Of a DNA stretch of 64,000 nucleotides, positions 56,505-64,000 are shown piece by piece. Every line of letters begins with the position of its first letter. The stretch's first letter is position 1. The translations under genes were made by a program, and so were the position numbers. The notes under the pieces are model-generated. The model worked only from the letters and a program-made list of their open reading frames with translations, was not told the DNA's origin and made no database searches. Origin of the DNA: Eurosta solidaginis (lineage: Eukaryota > Arthropoda > Insecta > Diptera > Tephritidae); the NCBI RefSeq assembly GCF_040869045.1, contig NC_090319.1:52114779-52178778 (forward strand), given 5' to 3'.

Positions 56505-56815
56505 TTATGTTGTTGTTGTTGTATTAATGATAAAGACTTTGGGGAGTGTTATCGATGTTGATGGTCCTTTCCCAGATATAGATCCGGTACGTTCTGGTAA
56601 CAAACCACCATTACGGTACGGTAACGATTTATATGACCACGTTAAACCTTCTAGGCCATCCCGCCCTCCCCACACCCTAGTTCCATGAGGAACTTGGGGG
56701 ATATACGTATATGATACATTCATATTCGTAATAGGATAGGTTGACAATTGGGTTGCGGAAGCGTTGAAGCTATAAATCTTTGTATCGCGCTTATCAACCC
56801 CATTTCGAGGCATCC
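56505..56815 (-). mobile_element. SINE-B, nearly complete
   Basis: On the plus strand: TGTTGTTGTTGTTGTATTAATG (inverted tail), GGGGAGTGTTATCGATGTTG, GATGGTCCTTTCCC, GATCCGGTACGTTCTGGTAAC, ATGACCACGTTAAACCTTC, CATGAGGAACTTGGGGG, GTTGACAATTGGGTTGCGG and CTTATCAACCCCATTTCGAGG. The region just before the tail has lost the CGCTAC box. The 122-codon minus-strand open frame here (56505-56873) is a by-product of the SINE. Confidence 0.72.
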
Positions 56816-57544
56816 CCAATTTCGAAGCACTCTTTTCACTCCGATTGCGTTTAAAGCCACTAGGAATCATCAATAGCCCTTTTTTAGCGCTAAAATAATC
56901 AGAGCACTACGGCAACCGAAAACGACGAAAATCGACAAGTCTGACGCCCTTTACTGAATTTATCGGCCTTTAAGAAGGTTATACCAAATCCATTCCTAAC
57001 TTAAGTTGCACTTGGATAGTAATGAATCCTTTATAAAATGTTTTCCACCACAAACAATGTAGTCCTCAACTGCATGACCGCTTTCCATCACTTCCGAAAG
57101 CATCCAAAACTAATTGCATTTTTTACAGGGCTAAATCTATACACGCGTACTACATAAATTCACACATATTTATGTATGTCAAATTGGAAAATGTACATGT
57201 GGTGTAAAATTTCACATTTGTCTTTATTCATATGTATGTAGGTTTGGTCTTAAATCACCGGATATGTCTTCAAGTCTGAAGAGAGGGTCAAAAACTTCAA
57301 AGTATATATGTTTGTACATATGTATTTCACGATAAATATGAGCTTGGTATATAACTAAATAAACATGTCTGTGTTACTTTAGACTTAAATAGATTGGTTA
57401 TAATAAGCTACTATTTATATAAGAAATGAATTCAGTTGAAGCTATGGTGGTGTTTATATTGCTTTCTTTAATATCAGCGAAAATTCTTTATGGTACCGAA
57501 GCATAAACTCCTAAGACAAAAGACTTAAGGCTCACTATGGGCAT

Positions 57545-57790
57545 ACCAACTTGACACTGCTTTCCAATGTCACTTGCTTATGAGTTAGGCCTCGTCACTA
57601 ACAGCAGATATAGGAAGTGCGAGCTGCAGTAAGAAACAGTTCAGCACGTTGTGTTCGTTTCTTGCTCTCGCAAGGTGAAAGTTCCGTCAATAAGGGGTGG
57701 CAGAGTTGCTAGACCTCTAGGCAGCTATTAACCCAGGTGCTAGAAAACTTTTAGTATTTCCAAGAGTTATTATATAACCCAAATCCTAAT
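57545..57790 (+). mobile_element. 3' fragment of an RNase H-type LINE
   Basis: AGCAGATATAGGAAGTGCGAGC, CAGCACGTTGTGTTCGTTTC and GCTAGAAAACTTTTAGTATTTCC match 19925-20100. Translation carries a CRYRKCELQ..ETVQHVV-like zinc-knuckle remnant. It is broken. Confidence 0.6.
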
Positions 57791-57794
57791 TGGG

Positions 57795-58085
57795 GCTTTT
57801 CCGCTTGATCTTCAAACAAATTCTGGTAACAAGCAACATCAAGTTACTAGCTCGACCATCTCGGGAACGATTTATATGAACATTACAACTTTCTAGGCCA
57901 TCCCGCCCCACCCCTAGTTCCATGAGGAACTTTCGGTCACCAGAGCCTCGTCTGCTGCATATGTGTATGATACATTCATATTTTTGAAACAAGATTCCAC
58001 TCACGTAGGTGAAACTGACTATTGGGTTTCGGTAGCTCTGAAGCTGCAAACCTTTGTATGTCGCTTATCAATCCCTTGAATGAAT
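57795..58085 (-). mobile_element. SINE-B, tail lost
   Basis: AATTCTGGTAACAAGCAACATC, CTCGACCATCTCGGGAACG, TTTCTAGGCCATCCCGCCCC, CATGAGGAACTTTCGG, GAAACTGACTATTGGG and GCTTATCAATCCCTTGAAT run in the same order as the copy at 56.5 kb. The 3' tail is replaced by the LINE fragment end. Confidence 0.68.
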
Positions 58086-58319
58086 CCAACATCTAACTGG
58101 GAAATGGGTATCAGAGATGATATTATGAAAATATAAATTATTAAAAACTACATACATATGTATCTTGTTTGAAAACTTTATGAGGTTCTGTTTATTTTTC
58201 CAATCTTACATGTTTATCAATACTTCTGTTTTGGTTTCTTAAATTGAGGCTTCTTAAAGTCGTAGAACAAGTTGCATTAAAGGTGTTGGCTAACCATATA
58301 ATCTTCGTTCAGGCCTAAT

Positions 58320-58525
58320 AACAGCAGGTAACACAAAAATAGCGGGGGAAAATTTCATCAAATTTTGACAAATAAAAAGAAGAGTTTTTGTTACTTTCGA
58401 CAATTTATAAAAAAAACTTGAATGAATTTTAAAACTAAAACCATGCCAACCAATCTTGAAAACTTTTTCGGAAAAAATACTAGAAGATTTTAAGAAAATT
58501 TCGAATTTTTATGTGGAGTATGCAA
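58320..58525 (+). mobile_element. 5' fragment of the satellite-filled TIR element
   Basis: CAAAAATAGCGGGGGAAAATTTC, CATCAAATTTTGACAAATAAA, ACTAAAACCATGCCAACC, AATCTTGAAAACTTTTTCGG and AAAATTTCGAATTTTTATG parallel 17075-17240. The end is missing. Confidence 0.5.
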
Positions 58526-58545
58526 TTGTTTAGTCTAATCAATTT

Positions 58546-58707
58546 TACTAAATAATTTGTGACACATTAAAACACCGTGACATCAATATAGATAAGGTGA
58601 CAGCTGTTTCGATCATAGCTTATAAATCTCATTAAAATAATTTTTACCGGGAGTCGTGTTTAAAACCCACACTACTACGATGTTTGAACTGCTGATAAAC
58701 ACATTCA
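58546..58707 (-). mobile_element. SINE-C partial copy
   Basis: The reverse complement gives CTGAATGTGTTTATCAGCAG, ATCGTAGTAGTGTGGGTTTTAAAC (a decayed B box), GACTCCCGGTAAAAATTA, GAGATTTATAAGCTATGATCG, AACAGCTGTCACCTTATC and GATGTCACGGTGTTTTAATG. This is the same order as 33710-33845. The head stops where the GGCCCGG-ended TIR sequence begins. Confidence 0.7.
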
Positions 58708-58856
58708 GGCCCGGTTTCAACTCAATTTATCAGTTAAACTCTTCTTAAACTTATGCAGTTTTTCAGTATACTTTAACTGGAGCTTAAGCTAAGCTTAAGC
58801 GGCCGATCTGGCAGGGTTAAACTCTAGTTAAACTGCTTCCCAAGGCAGTCGGTTCT

Positions 58857-59476
58857 ATGTACCGGAGCGACTTGGGATTTTTCCCGACCAAGGACTGTCA
58901 TTTCAGTGTGACCCCATCTAATTTGTTTCGTCCCTCCCACAAATTGTCATCCTCTCAGCAGCTCCTTGCAGCAGGACTGCTCCATATTCTCTTACTCCGG
59001 GAAGGCATCGAATCCAATCCGGGTCCGTCTCCTGACCCCGGTCCTGAGAAATGGTTTTGCTGCATCTGCCGGAAAAGAATCTTTTTAGGACGGTCATACT
59101 CTGTTCAGTGCGTCTCGTGCAAGGGATGGTTGCATCGGACAGGTTGTTCTGGGCTTGATCCCAAAACCCGACGTCCACGTAACTTTTAAAAATCTTTTGT
59201 GGCTCCTTGCTGTTCACGCCCAAGGGCGTCCCGTAGTCTACGCCTTAGCGCCCCCCCCCCACTACCTTCCAGCAGCCCCGCTGCTCAGCAAGCCACAACA
59301 AGTACCCGCTGCAGCTCGCGCCCCACGGCGCCAACAACTCAAACAGCTGATACCACTCATAACTACTACCTTCGTAGTAGAGTTGGTAGCAATGCTGAGC
59401 ATCAGCCCCTGCCCCCGTCTTCTCCCCCCTCTTTTCCGGCAGCAATCGTGCAGGTCAGGGAAACAGACTCTTAGTC
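58857..59476 (+). pseudogene. LINE N-terminal region: 2A-like peptide, PHD-like finger, linker
   Basis: In one frame from ATG 58857 (start uncertain), residues 36-48 are Leu-rich (LLAAGLLHILLL). GIESNPGP at residues 50-57 resembles a 2A ribosome-skipping motif. A zinc finger follows, with CCIC at 68-71, CVSC at 85-88 and WLHRTGC at 91-97, resembling a PHD finger (Cys4-His-Cys3). The final Cys pair (APCC) lies just after a TAA at about 59187-59189. A Ser/Pro/Ala-rich linker continues in the same frame until a stop near 59472, and the frame then shifts. PHD fingers in LINE N termini may bind histone tails; that role is inferred. The canonical leading Asp of 2A is Gly here. Confidence 0.72.
59004..59027 (+). 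other. 2A-like ribosome-skipping motif (GIESNPGP)
   Basis: The codons GGC ATC GAA TCC AAT CCG GGT CCG give G-I-E-S-N-P-G-P, one residue off the classic D(V/I)ExNPGP. A hydrophobic Leu-rich stretch lies just before, as in working 2A sequences. Skipping would separate a 56-residue leader (ending in Gly) from the PHD-EN-RT polyprotein, which would start with Pro. Whether it works without the Asp is unknown. Confidence 0.6.
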
Positions 59477-59629
59477 CCTACCTCCGTTTGCACCGTCTGC
59501 CAGCACAGAATATATAGGTTTGCGACATCCGCCCAATGCAGCTCCTGCCTTGCGTGGTGCCATTTTCCTAGATGTTCTGGTCTCCGCGACGGCAACCCCC
59601 CACGGGTTTCATCGCGCCATGTTGCCAGG

Positions 59630-60672
59630 TCGCAAACCCAAATCATCCGGGTACCCCAACGCTTGCCCAAGGACGCCCAGTCCCAGGGCCACAACAGCAA
59701 TTGCGTCCTGGCCTTCCACAACCCAGGCGTAGTCACCCGTCACTTACCCCCAGAGTGGCGACGTCTCCCCTTATGCACTTCAGAATCCTGCTGTTAAACT
59801 GTAATCGACTAACTGGGAAGATTACGGAGATTGTCGATTTCATGAAGCGGCACAACATCCGCATTGCTGCGATTCAAGAGACTAAACTCACAGCAAGATC
59901 TGCATTGCAGACCTGTTCTGGGTAGAACGTCCACAGGAAAGACCGCGAGAGCGGAAATGGAGGCGGTCTCGCGTTTATCATACACCACTCTGTGCAATAT
60001 TATATATTTGATCCTGGCATCGATCGCAGGGACAATGTCTTAGAACGTCAAGGCCTATCTGTCCGGTCAGGCAATGCAAACCTAGAAATCATCAACATCT
60101 ACATCCCTCCTTCCACCTGTTGCCCCAGTGGATGCCGCCCTAATATCAGGGCCTTACTCACTGGCAACAATCGCATTATCTTAGGTGATTTCAATGCCCA
60201 TCATGATCTATGGCATTCAAACTTGCGGGCGGACTGTAGGGGTGAGATGTTGGCGGATCAAATAGAAGAAACGACGTTCTGCACAATAAACGGAGACGCC
60301 CCCACACGTATGGTAGGAAGCTGTCACAGCTCGCCAGATATCTCAATCGTGAGCGCAGAACTCGTAAACTGCGTCAACTGGCAGCCGATGGTAACATTGG
60401 CATCCGACCACCTGCCCATACTTATTTCGCTTGAGCGTACCGCCGACTTCATCGTCTCTGAAAAACGCACTTTCATAAACTTCAAAAAAGGAAAGTGGGA
60501 AGAATATAAATCCTTTACAGACAGCCGCTTTGCTGCCCTCCCTATCCCGACTGATGCCCGCCAAGGGGAGCGTGCCTTCCGTAAGGTCATTAAATCCGCC
60601 TCGGCACATTTCATTCCCGCCGGGAGAATTCCCGAAATCCGGCCCACTTCCCGGCGGAGGCCGCAAACTTAG
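59630..60672 (+). pseudogene. LINE AP endonuclease domain
   Basis: One frame holds a Pro/Gln-rich linker (about 59630-59770), then the endonuclease/exonuclease/phosphatase fold. LLLNCNRLTGKI carries the first catalytic Asn (about 59790-59825), AIQETKL the metal-binding Glu (about 59868-59888), and GGGLAFIIHH lies near 59961-59990. ILGDFNAHHDLWH has the Asp-Asn pair (about 60177-60215), SPDISIV follows (about 60332-60352), and SDHLPI has the terminal Asp-His (about 60402-60419). A single TAG at 59923-59925 interrupts it between AIQETKL and GGGLAF. Otherwise all catalytic motifs are present. The enzyme would nick target DNA to prime reverse transcription. The frame ends near 60672, and the RT continues after a shift. 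Confidence 0.85.
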
Positions 60673-60691
60673 CGAGAAAACGTGACCTTAT

Positions 60692-62825
60692 AAGACAGCT
60701 TGATCCAGGCGACCCCCAAATAAGGGATATAAACCAACGCATCAGATTGCTTGTGGATGAACACAAGCGGGCGAAATGGGATGAGCACCTAAGAGGTTGT
60801 AACCTCTCTACCGGTGTGGGTAAACTTTGGTCCACCGTAAAGTCCCTATCGAATCCGACTAAGCACAAATACAAAGTTTCCATCGCCTTTGGCGACAAAG
60901 TTCTGTCGGACGCGAAAAAATGCGCGAGCGCTTTCTACCGACAACATGTAATGTATCCTATGGTCGACAGAGATAGACGGAAAGCCAATAGACACGCACA
61001 TAAACACAAATTCAGCGCGTCACCAATCACCATCACCGCTAAAGAGGTTGAGGACGCCATTGGTCATGCTAAACCATCCAAAGCAGTGGGCCCAGACGGC
61101 GATGCTTAAAAGCCTAGGGAAAGAGGGTTTCAAATATTTAGCCCATGTCTTAAATCTGTCTCTTTCCACCTTTGTCATACCTGAGAAATGGAAAATGGCC
61201 AAGGTGGTCCCGCTACTAAAGCCTGGGAAACCAACTAACATAGGTGAGTTGTATCGTCCGATATCTCTCTTATCGCCAGTGGCGAAGACGCTTGAAGCCA
61301 TTTTGCTCCCTTATTTCCAAGCAAATTTGCAGCTAGCCCCTCATCAGCATGGCTTCAGAAAACTCCATAGCACTACCACCCCGCTAAATGCCATTAGCAC
61401 CCAGATAAATTGCGGTTTAAATCAATACCCCCACCATAGAACAGTACTCGTAGCGCTAGACCTATCAACAGCTTTCGATACGGTCAACCATGGCTCGTTA
61501 CTGCCGGACCTGGAAGGGTCTACCCTTCCCCATGTCTTAAAAGGTGGACCGAAAATTATCTGGGTGGTCGGCAGGCATCGGTGCAATTTAGAAACGAAAC
61601 ATCAAAACCAAGGAGAATTAAACAAGGGGTGCCACAGGGTGGTGTCCTATCCCCACTTTTGTTTAATTTGTACATATCTAAGCTACCTTCACCACCGGAA
61701 GGAGTCACAATCGTTTCCTACGCCGATGACTGCACAATAATGGCCACAGGCCTAGGCCCAAAGATCGATGCGCTATGCAATACAATAAACGGCTACCTCC
61801 CTGACCTCTCCAGTTTTTTCGCCTCGCGAAACCTGGCATTATCACCGACTAAATCTTCCGTGACCTTATTTACAACATGGACGCCCCAAATGTCAACCAT
61901 TTTGAACATCCACGTCGATGGCACTACGCTACCGACTGTCCTACACCCCAAAATCTTGGGTGTGACGTTTGATCAGGATCTACATTTTGGTGAGCACGCA
62001 GCCGCAATTGTTCCGAGAATTCAGAGCCGTAACAAAATCCTCAAATCCCTCGCTGGCAGTACTTGGGGGAAAGATAAAGAAACGCTCATGACTACATACA
62101 AAGCAATTAGCCAGCCGATTACGTGCTACGCGTCACCCATATGGTCGCCAAGCCTAAAAATCACCCACTGGAAGAAACTATAGGCCTGCCAAAATACTAC
62201 TCTCAGAATCGCCACGGGCTGTCTTCTTATGTCCCCAGAACACCATCTGCATAATGAGGCGAGAATACTCCCCATCAGGGAGAGAAATGAGATGCTGACC
62301 AAACAGTTCCTGTTGAATACCCAGAAACCTGGGCATCCCAACAGACATCTGATTGATGAACCAGCACCGCCTAGGGGCTTAAGGAGTCATCTCCGTAAGC
62401 ATTTTGAGGAAATACGGCACCTGAGAACCCAGCCGTATGAAGTGAAGAAACACAAGCAGGTCCTTGGTGAACTCCATAAACAGGCGTCGGACCTTTATGC
62501 CGGGAATTGCCCGGTGAATCTAGTGCTTAACGAAAATTATCCAAAACTTGCGGAAGAGGAAGGCATACTCCCCAGGGAAACGCGTGTCACTCTTGCTCAA
62601 CTTCGTTCTGGGTACTGTAACAGGCTAAACTCTTACCTATCCAGAATCAACCCCGACATACAAAATGTATGCCCCGCTTACAACGTGTCCCCACATGACA
62701 CCAACCATCTCTTCAATTGTAATGTGAAACCAACGCCTCTAACACCCCTTTCCTTATGGTCCACCCCTATTGAAACGGCAAGTTTCCTTGGACTCTCGTT
62801 AGAGGATATTGATGACAATTTGTGA
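60692..62825 (+). pseudogene. LINE reverse transcriptase and C-terminal region
   Basis: The RT is split over frames. 60692-61107 has the thumb-side start and KPSKAVGPDG (about 61076-61105). 61107-61580, shifted, has IPEKWKMAKVVPLLKPGKP, YRPISLLSPVAKTLEAILL, HGFRKLHSTTTPL and VALDLSTAFDTVNH, with the first catalytic Asp near 61460. 61581-62182, shifted back, has GVPQGGVLSPLLFNLYIS, YADD at 61719-61730, LSPTKSSVTLFTTW and KILGVTFD. A TAG at 62180-62182 cuts it before TLRIATGCLLMSPEHHLHNEA. The remainder is open to the TGA at 62823 and includes VCPAYNVSPHDTNHLFNC, a zinc knuckle with one Cys changed to Tyr. There is no RNase H domain. It is dead by frameshifts and stops. Confidence 0.88.
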
Positions 62826-62882
62826 TTGGTCGCGGCTATTAGGTGGGGCGAGCATTGCTACAACAACAACAACGGTTGAACT

Positions 62883-63598
62883 ATAGGCGATTTCCGTTCA
62901 TTCGAAATGGCGTCGAATATACCCAACAAGCATTTGAACTTCAGTACCATTAGAGCTCATGTTGATAACTAGGCATACTTCTAAAATTTCAAGAGTTGTT
63001 TCGAAACAGTGGCTCAACTCGAGAATTATAGCGTAGTCAGCAAAAAAAGGAATTTTTTATAAAGCAAAATATGCTATTAATTAAGTTGAAAAAATTTATT
63101 AACACCTTATGGTTCTCTAACTGGACTGATTGTAAAACTCCATACTATATTATTTTCACGAAAATAAAAGAAAATATATATCATTTATTTTTGATTAATT
63201 ACGCTCCATTGCTGCCATCAATCAGGTGTTTTTTTCTCACAATAAGCAGCTGCTGGTTTTAGTGGTACCAATTCGGAGATTTTTTTCAACTTCACCTGAA
63301 CTATTTAGGATATTAACTGGAGAAATGTGTTGATATTCATTTGAGAACATTTCTCAAAATCTCTCGAAAGTTGGATAATAATTGGAAAATATTATTGACG
63401 TTGGATATCAATTCGAGAACTATTTGGTTTAAAAATAACTAAATAATGATGTTGGATATCATCTCCGGAACTAGATATATATTTCGCTGGAGAAATTTTT
63501 TTCCGTATTTGTTGAGTAAACAAAATCCAGCTGTTGTCGTATATACAAATATCTAGATAATAAAAAAAACAATGTTGCCGTACAAAAATCCTACCCCA
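62883..63598. other. No gene seen
   Basis: AT-rich sequence between the LINE tail and the right TIR. GTTGGATAATA, GTTGGATATCAATTCGAGAAC and GTTGGATATCATCTCCGGAAC (63371-63470) are three near-repeats at about 50 bp. No coding feature is recognised. Confidence 0.45.
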
Positions 63599-63725
63599 AA
63601 GGCGGTCTTAAACTGTGATTGAAAAACTGCTGAGTAGTTTAACTGGAGTTTAAATTTGACTAGAGTTTAAGCAAACTTAGTTTAAGCTTAGCTTAACCAA
63701 CTACTGAAAAGCCGGGCGTCATTCA

Positions 63726-64000
63726 AAGCCATGGCTTTGTTGTTGTGCAATTTTTCCCAACTGCCTTCTTTGCACAGATATAATCTTTGGGCAGTCATAT
63801 TTTGTATGTTAGAGTGTACCAAAGCTATGTTATGTTGTTGGTGGTTCATTTTAAGAACTGATTTGATTTGTTTTAATTATAGAAATACAAAAAAAAAAAA
63901 AAATATTTTATTTTACAAATTTTATGTAGCCTTTTTTTCACGTATAAATATTTTTTAAAATATTATCAGATTAAGATCTGTGAAATCTATTCATAAAAGG
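63726..64000. other. No gene seen
   Basis: AT-rich flank with an A14-type run at 63889-63902. The 75-codon open frame at 63731-63958 is low-complexity. Confidence 0.4.

Larger units (their letters stand above)
58835..62882 (+). mobile_element. Nearly full-length LINE (2A, PHD-like, endonuclease, RT), dead
   Basis: It runs from about GGCAGTCGGTTCTATGTACCGG to the tail GAGCATTGCTACAACAACAACAAC (62850-62873). Parts in order: a short N-terminal segment with a 2A-like peptide and a PHD-like finger, a Pro/Ser/Ala-rich linker, an AP endonuclease, a reverse transcriptase with YADD, and a C-terminal region with a degraded zinc knuckle. The domain order fits the CR1/Jockey/L2 supergroup, in which 2A peptides and PHD fingers occur. 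At least three in-frame stops and three or four frameshifts inactivate it, yet the domains are clear, so it is relatively young. GGTTAAACTCTAG (58815) and GGTTGAACTATAG (62874) may be an imperfect target-site duplication. Confidence 0.88.
58708..63719. mobile_element. Possible TIR element (GGCCCGG ends) split by the large LINE
   Basis: The left end, GGCCCGGTTTCAACTC, follows CATTCA (58702-58707). The right end, GAAAAGCCGGGCGT, precedes CATTCA (63720-63725). Both ends carry AGTTAAACT, TTTAACTGGAG and AAGCTAAGCTTAA words in inverted arrangement. This suggests a MITE-like element with a 6-bp duplication, opened by insertion of the LINE. The ends are imperfect, and two separate elements cannot be excluded. 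Confidence 0.4.

Noticed and set aside
56505..56873. 122-codon open frame (minus)
   Set aside because: It is the antisense-orientation SINE-B read through; equivalent frames at 30493 and 57786 are also SINE-derived.
60324..60666. Two minus-strand open frames over the endonuclease
   Set aside because: They are shadows of the plus-strand endonuclease frame, which carries all catalytic motifs.

Overview
The window looks like a gene-poor, repeat-dense stretch of a higher dipteran (fly) nuclear genome. The mix fits a tephritid fruit fly best: INE-1/DINE-type elements whose ends carry AACAAGTAAGGA and GAGTATAAAAA, tRNA-headed SINEs, a SINE with a CAACAAC tail, and abundant (CAA)n, (GTAT)n and AT-rich DNA. 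The family assignment rests on recognised repeat architecture, not on a search. I found no host protein-coding gene, rRNA, functional tRNA or CRISPR array that I can support. All recognisable coding sequence is broken non-LTR retrotransposon (LINE) sequence.

Layout. 0-1.6 kb is a three-layer nest: a LINE 3' end inside a solo LTR inside an old TIR element, two of the insertions with clean target-site duplications. 2.5-3.3 kb is a DINE element. 3.6-4.4 kb is a decayed LINE reverse transcriptase next to a tRNA-derived SINE. 6.4-10.8 kb holds scattered SINE and LINE fragments and a short tandem array. 11.3-13.1 kb is a large DINE whose core is about eight copies of an exactly 130-bp unit. 13.3-14.7 and 17.0-17.7 kb are TIR-bounded elements filled with a roughly 165-bp satellite. 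15.4-16.8 and 18.7-20.2 kb are decayed RNase H-bearing LINEs. 21.2-21.9 kb is crowded with ATCGA words. 22.0-24.9 kb is a fold-back element carrying a DINE. 26.1-28.3 kb is a minus-strand LINE broken by a SINE. 28.3-29.4 kb is an LTR carrying a hAT-type MITE with a perfect 8-bp duplication.

30.6-31.2 kb has two SINEs with target-site duplications. 33.4-35.3 kb has two DINEs in a row, the first with a full-length SINE in it. 35.9-40.7 kb is a repeat family with a CTCF-like core motif, interrupted by one DINE type nested in another. 40.9-41.6 kb is a near-perfect inverted repeat around a SINE. 42.2-43.2 kb is a SINE cluster. 44.9-48.3 kb is an old degenerate array with a Helitron-like insertion. 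50.4-53.5 kb is a LINE remnant followed by a DINE. 54.9-58.1 kb holds SINE and LINE fragments. 58.8-62.9 kb is the most complete element: a LINE coding for a 2A-like peptide, a PHD-like finger, an AP endonuclease and a reverse transcriptase, now killed by stops and frameshifts.

The parts are related by parasitism rather than by a pathway. The LINEs would supply reverse transcription, and the SINEs, which have no coding capacity, share tail sequence with them. DINEs, the hAT MITE and the TIR elements depend on DNA-transposon enzymes absent from this window. The most interesting signals are the fixed 130-bp unit shared by different element types, the six-fold array of CTCF-like sites at 40.0-40.6 kb, and the 2A-PHD-EN-RT LINE with its probable SINE partner.
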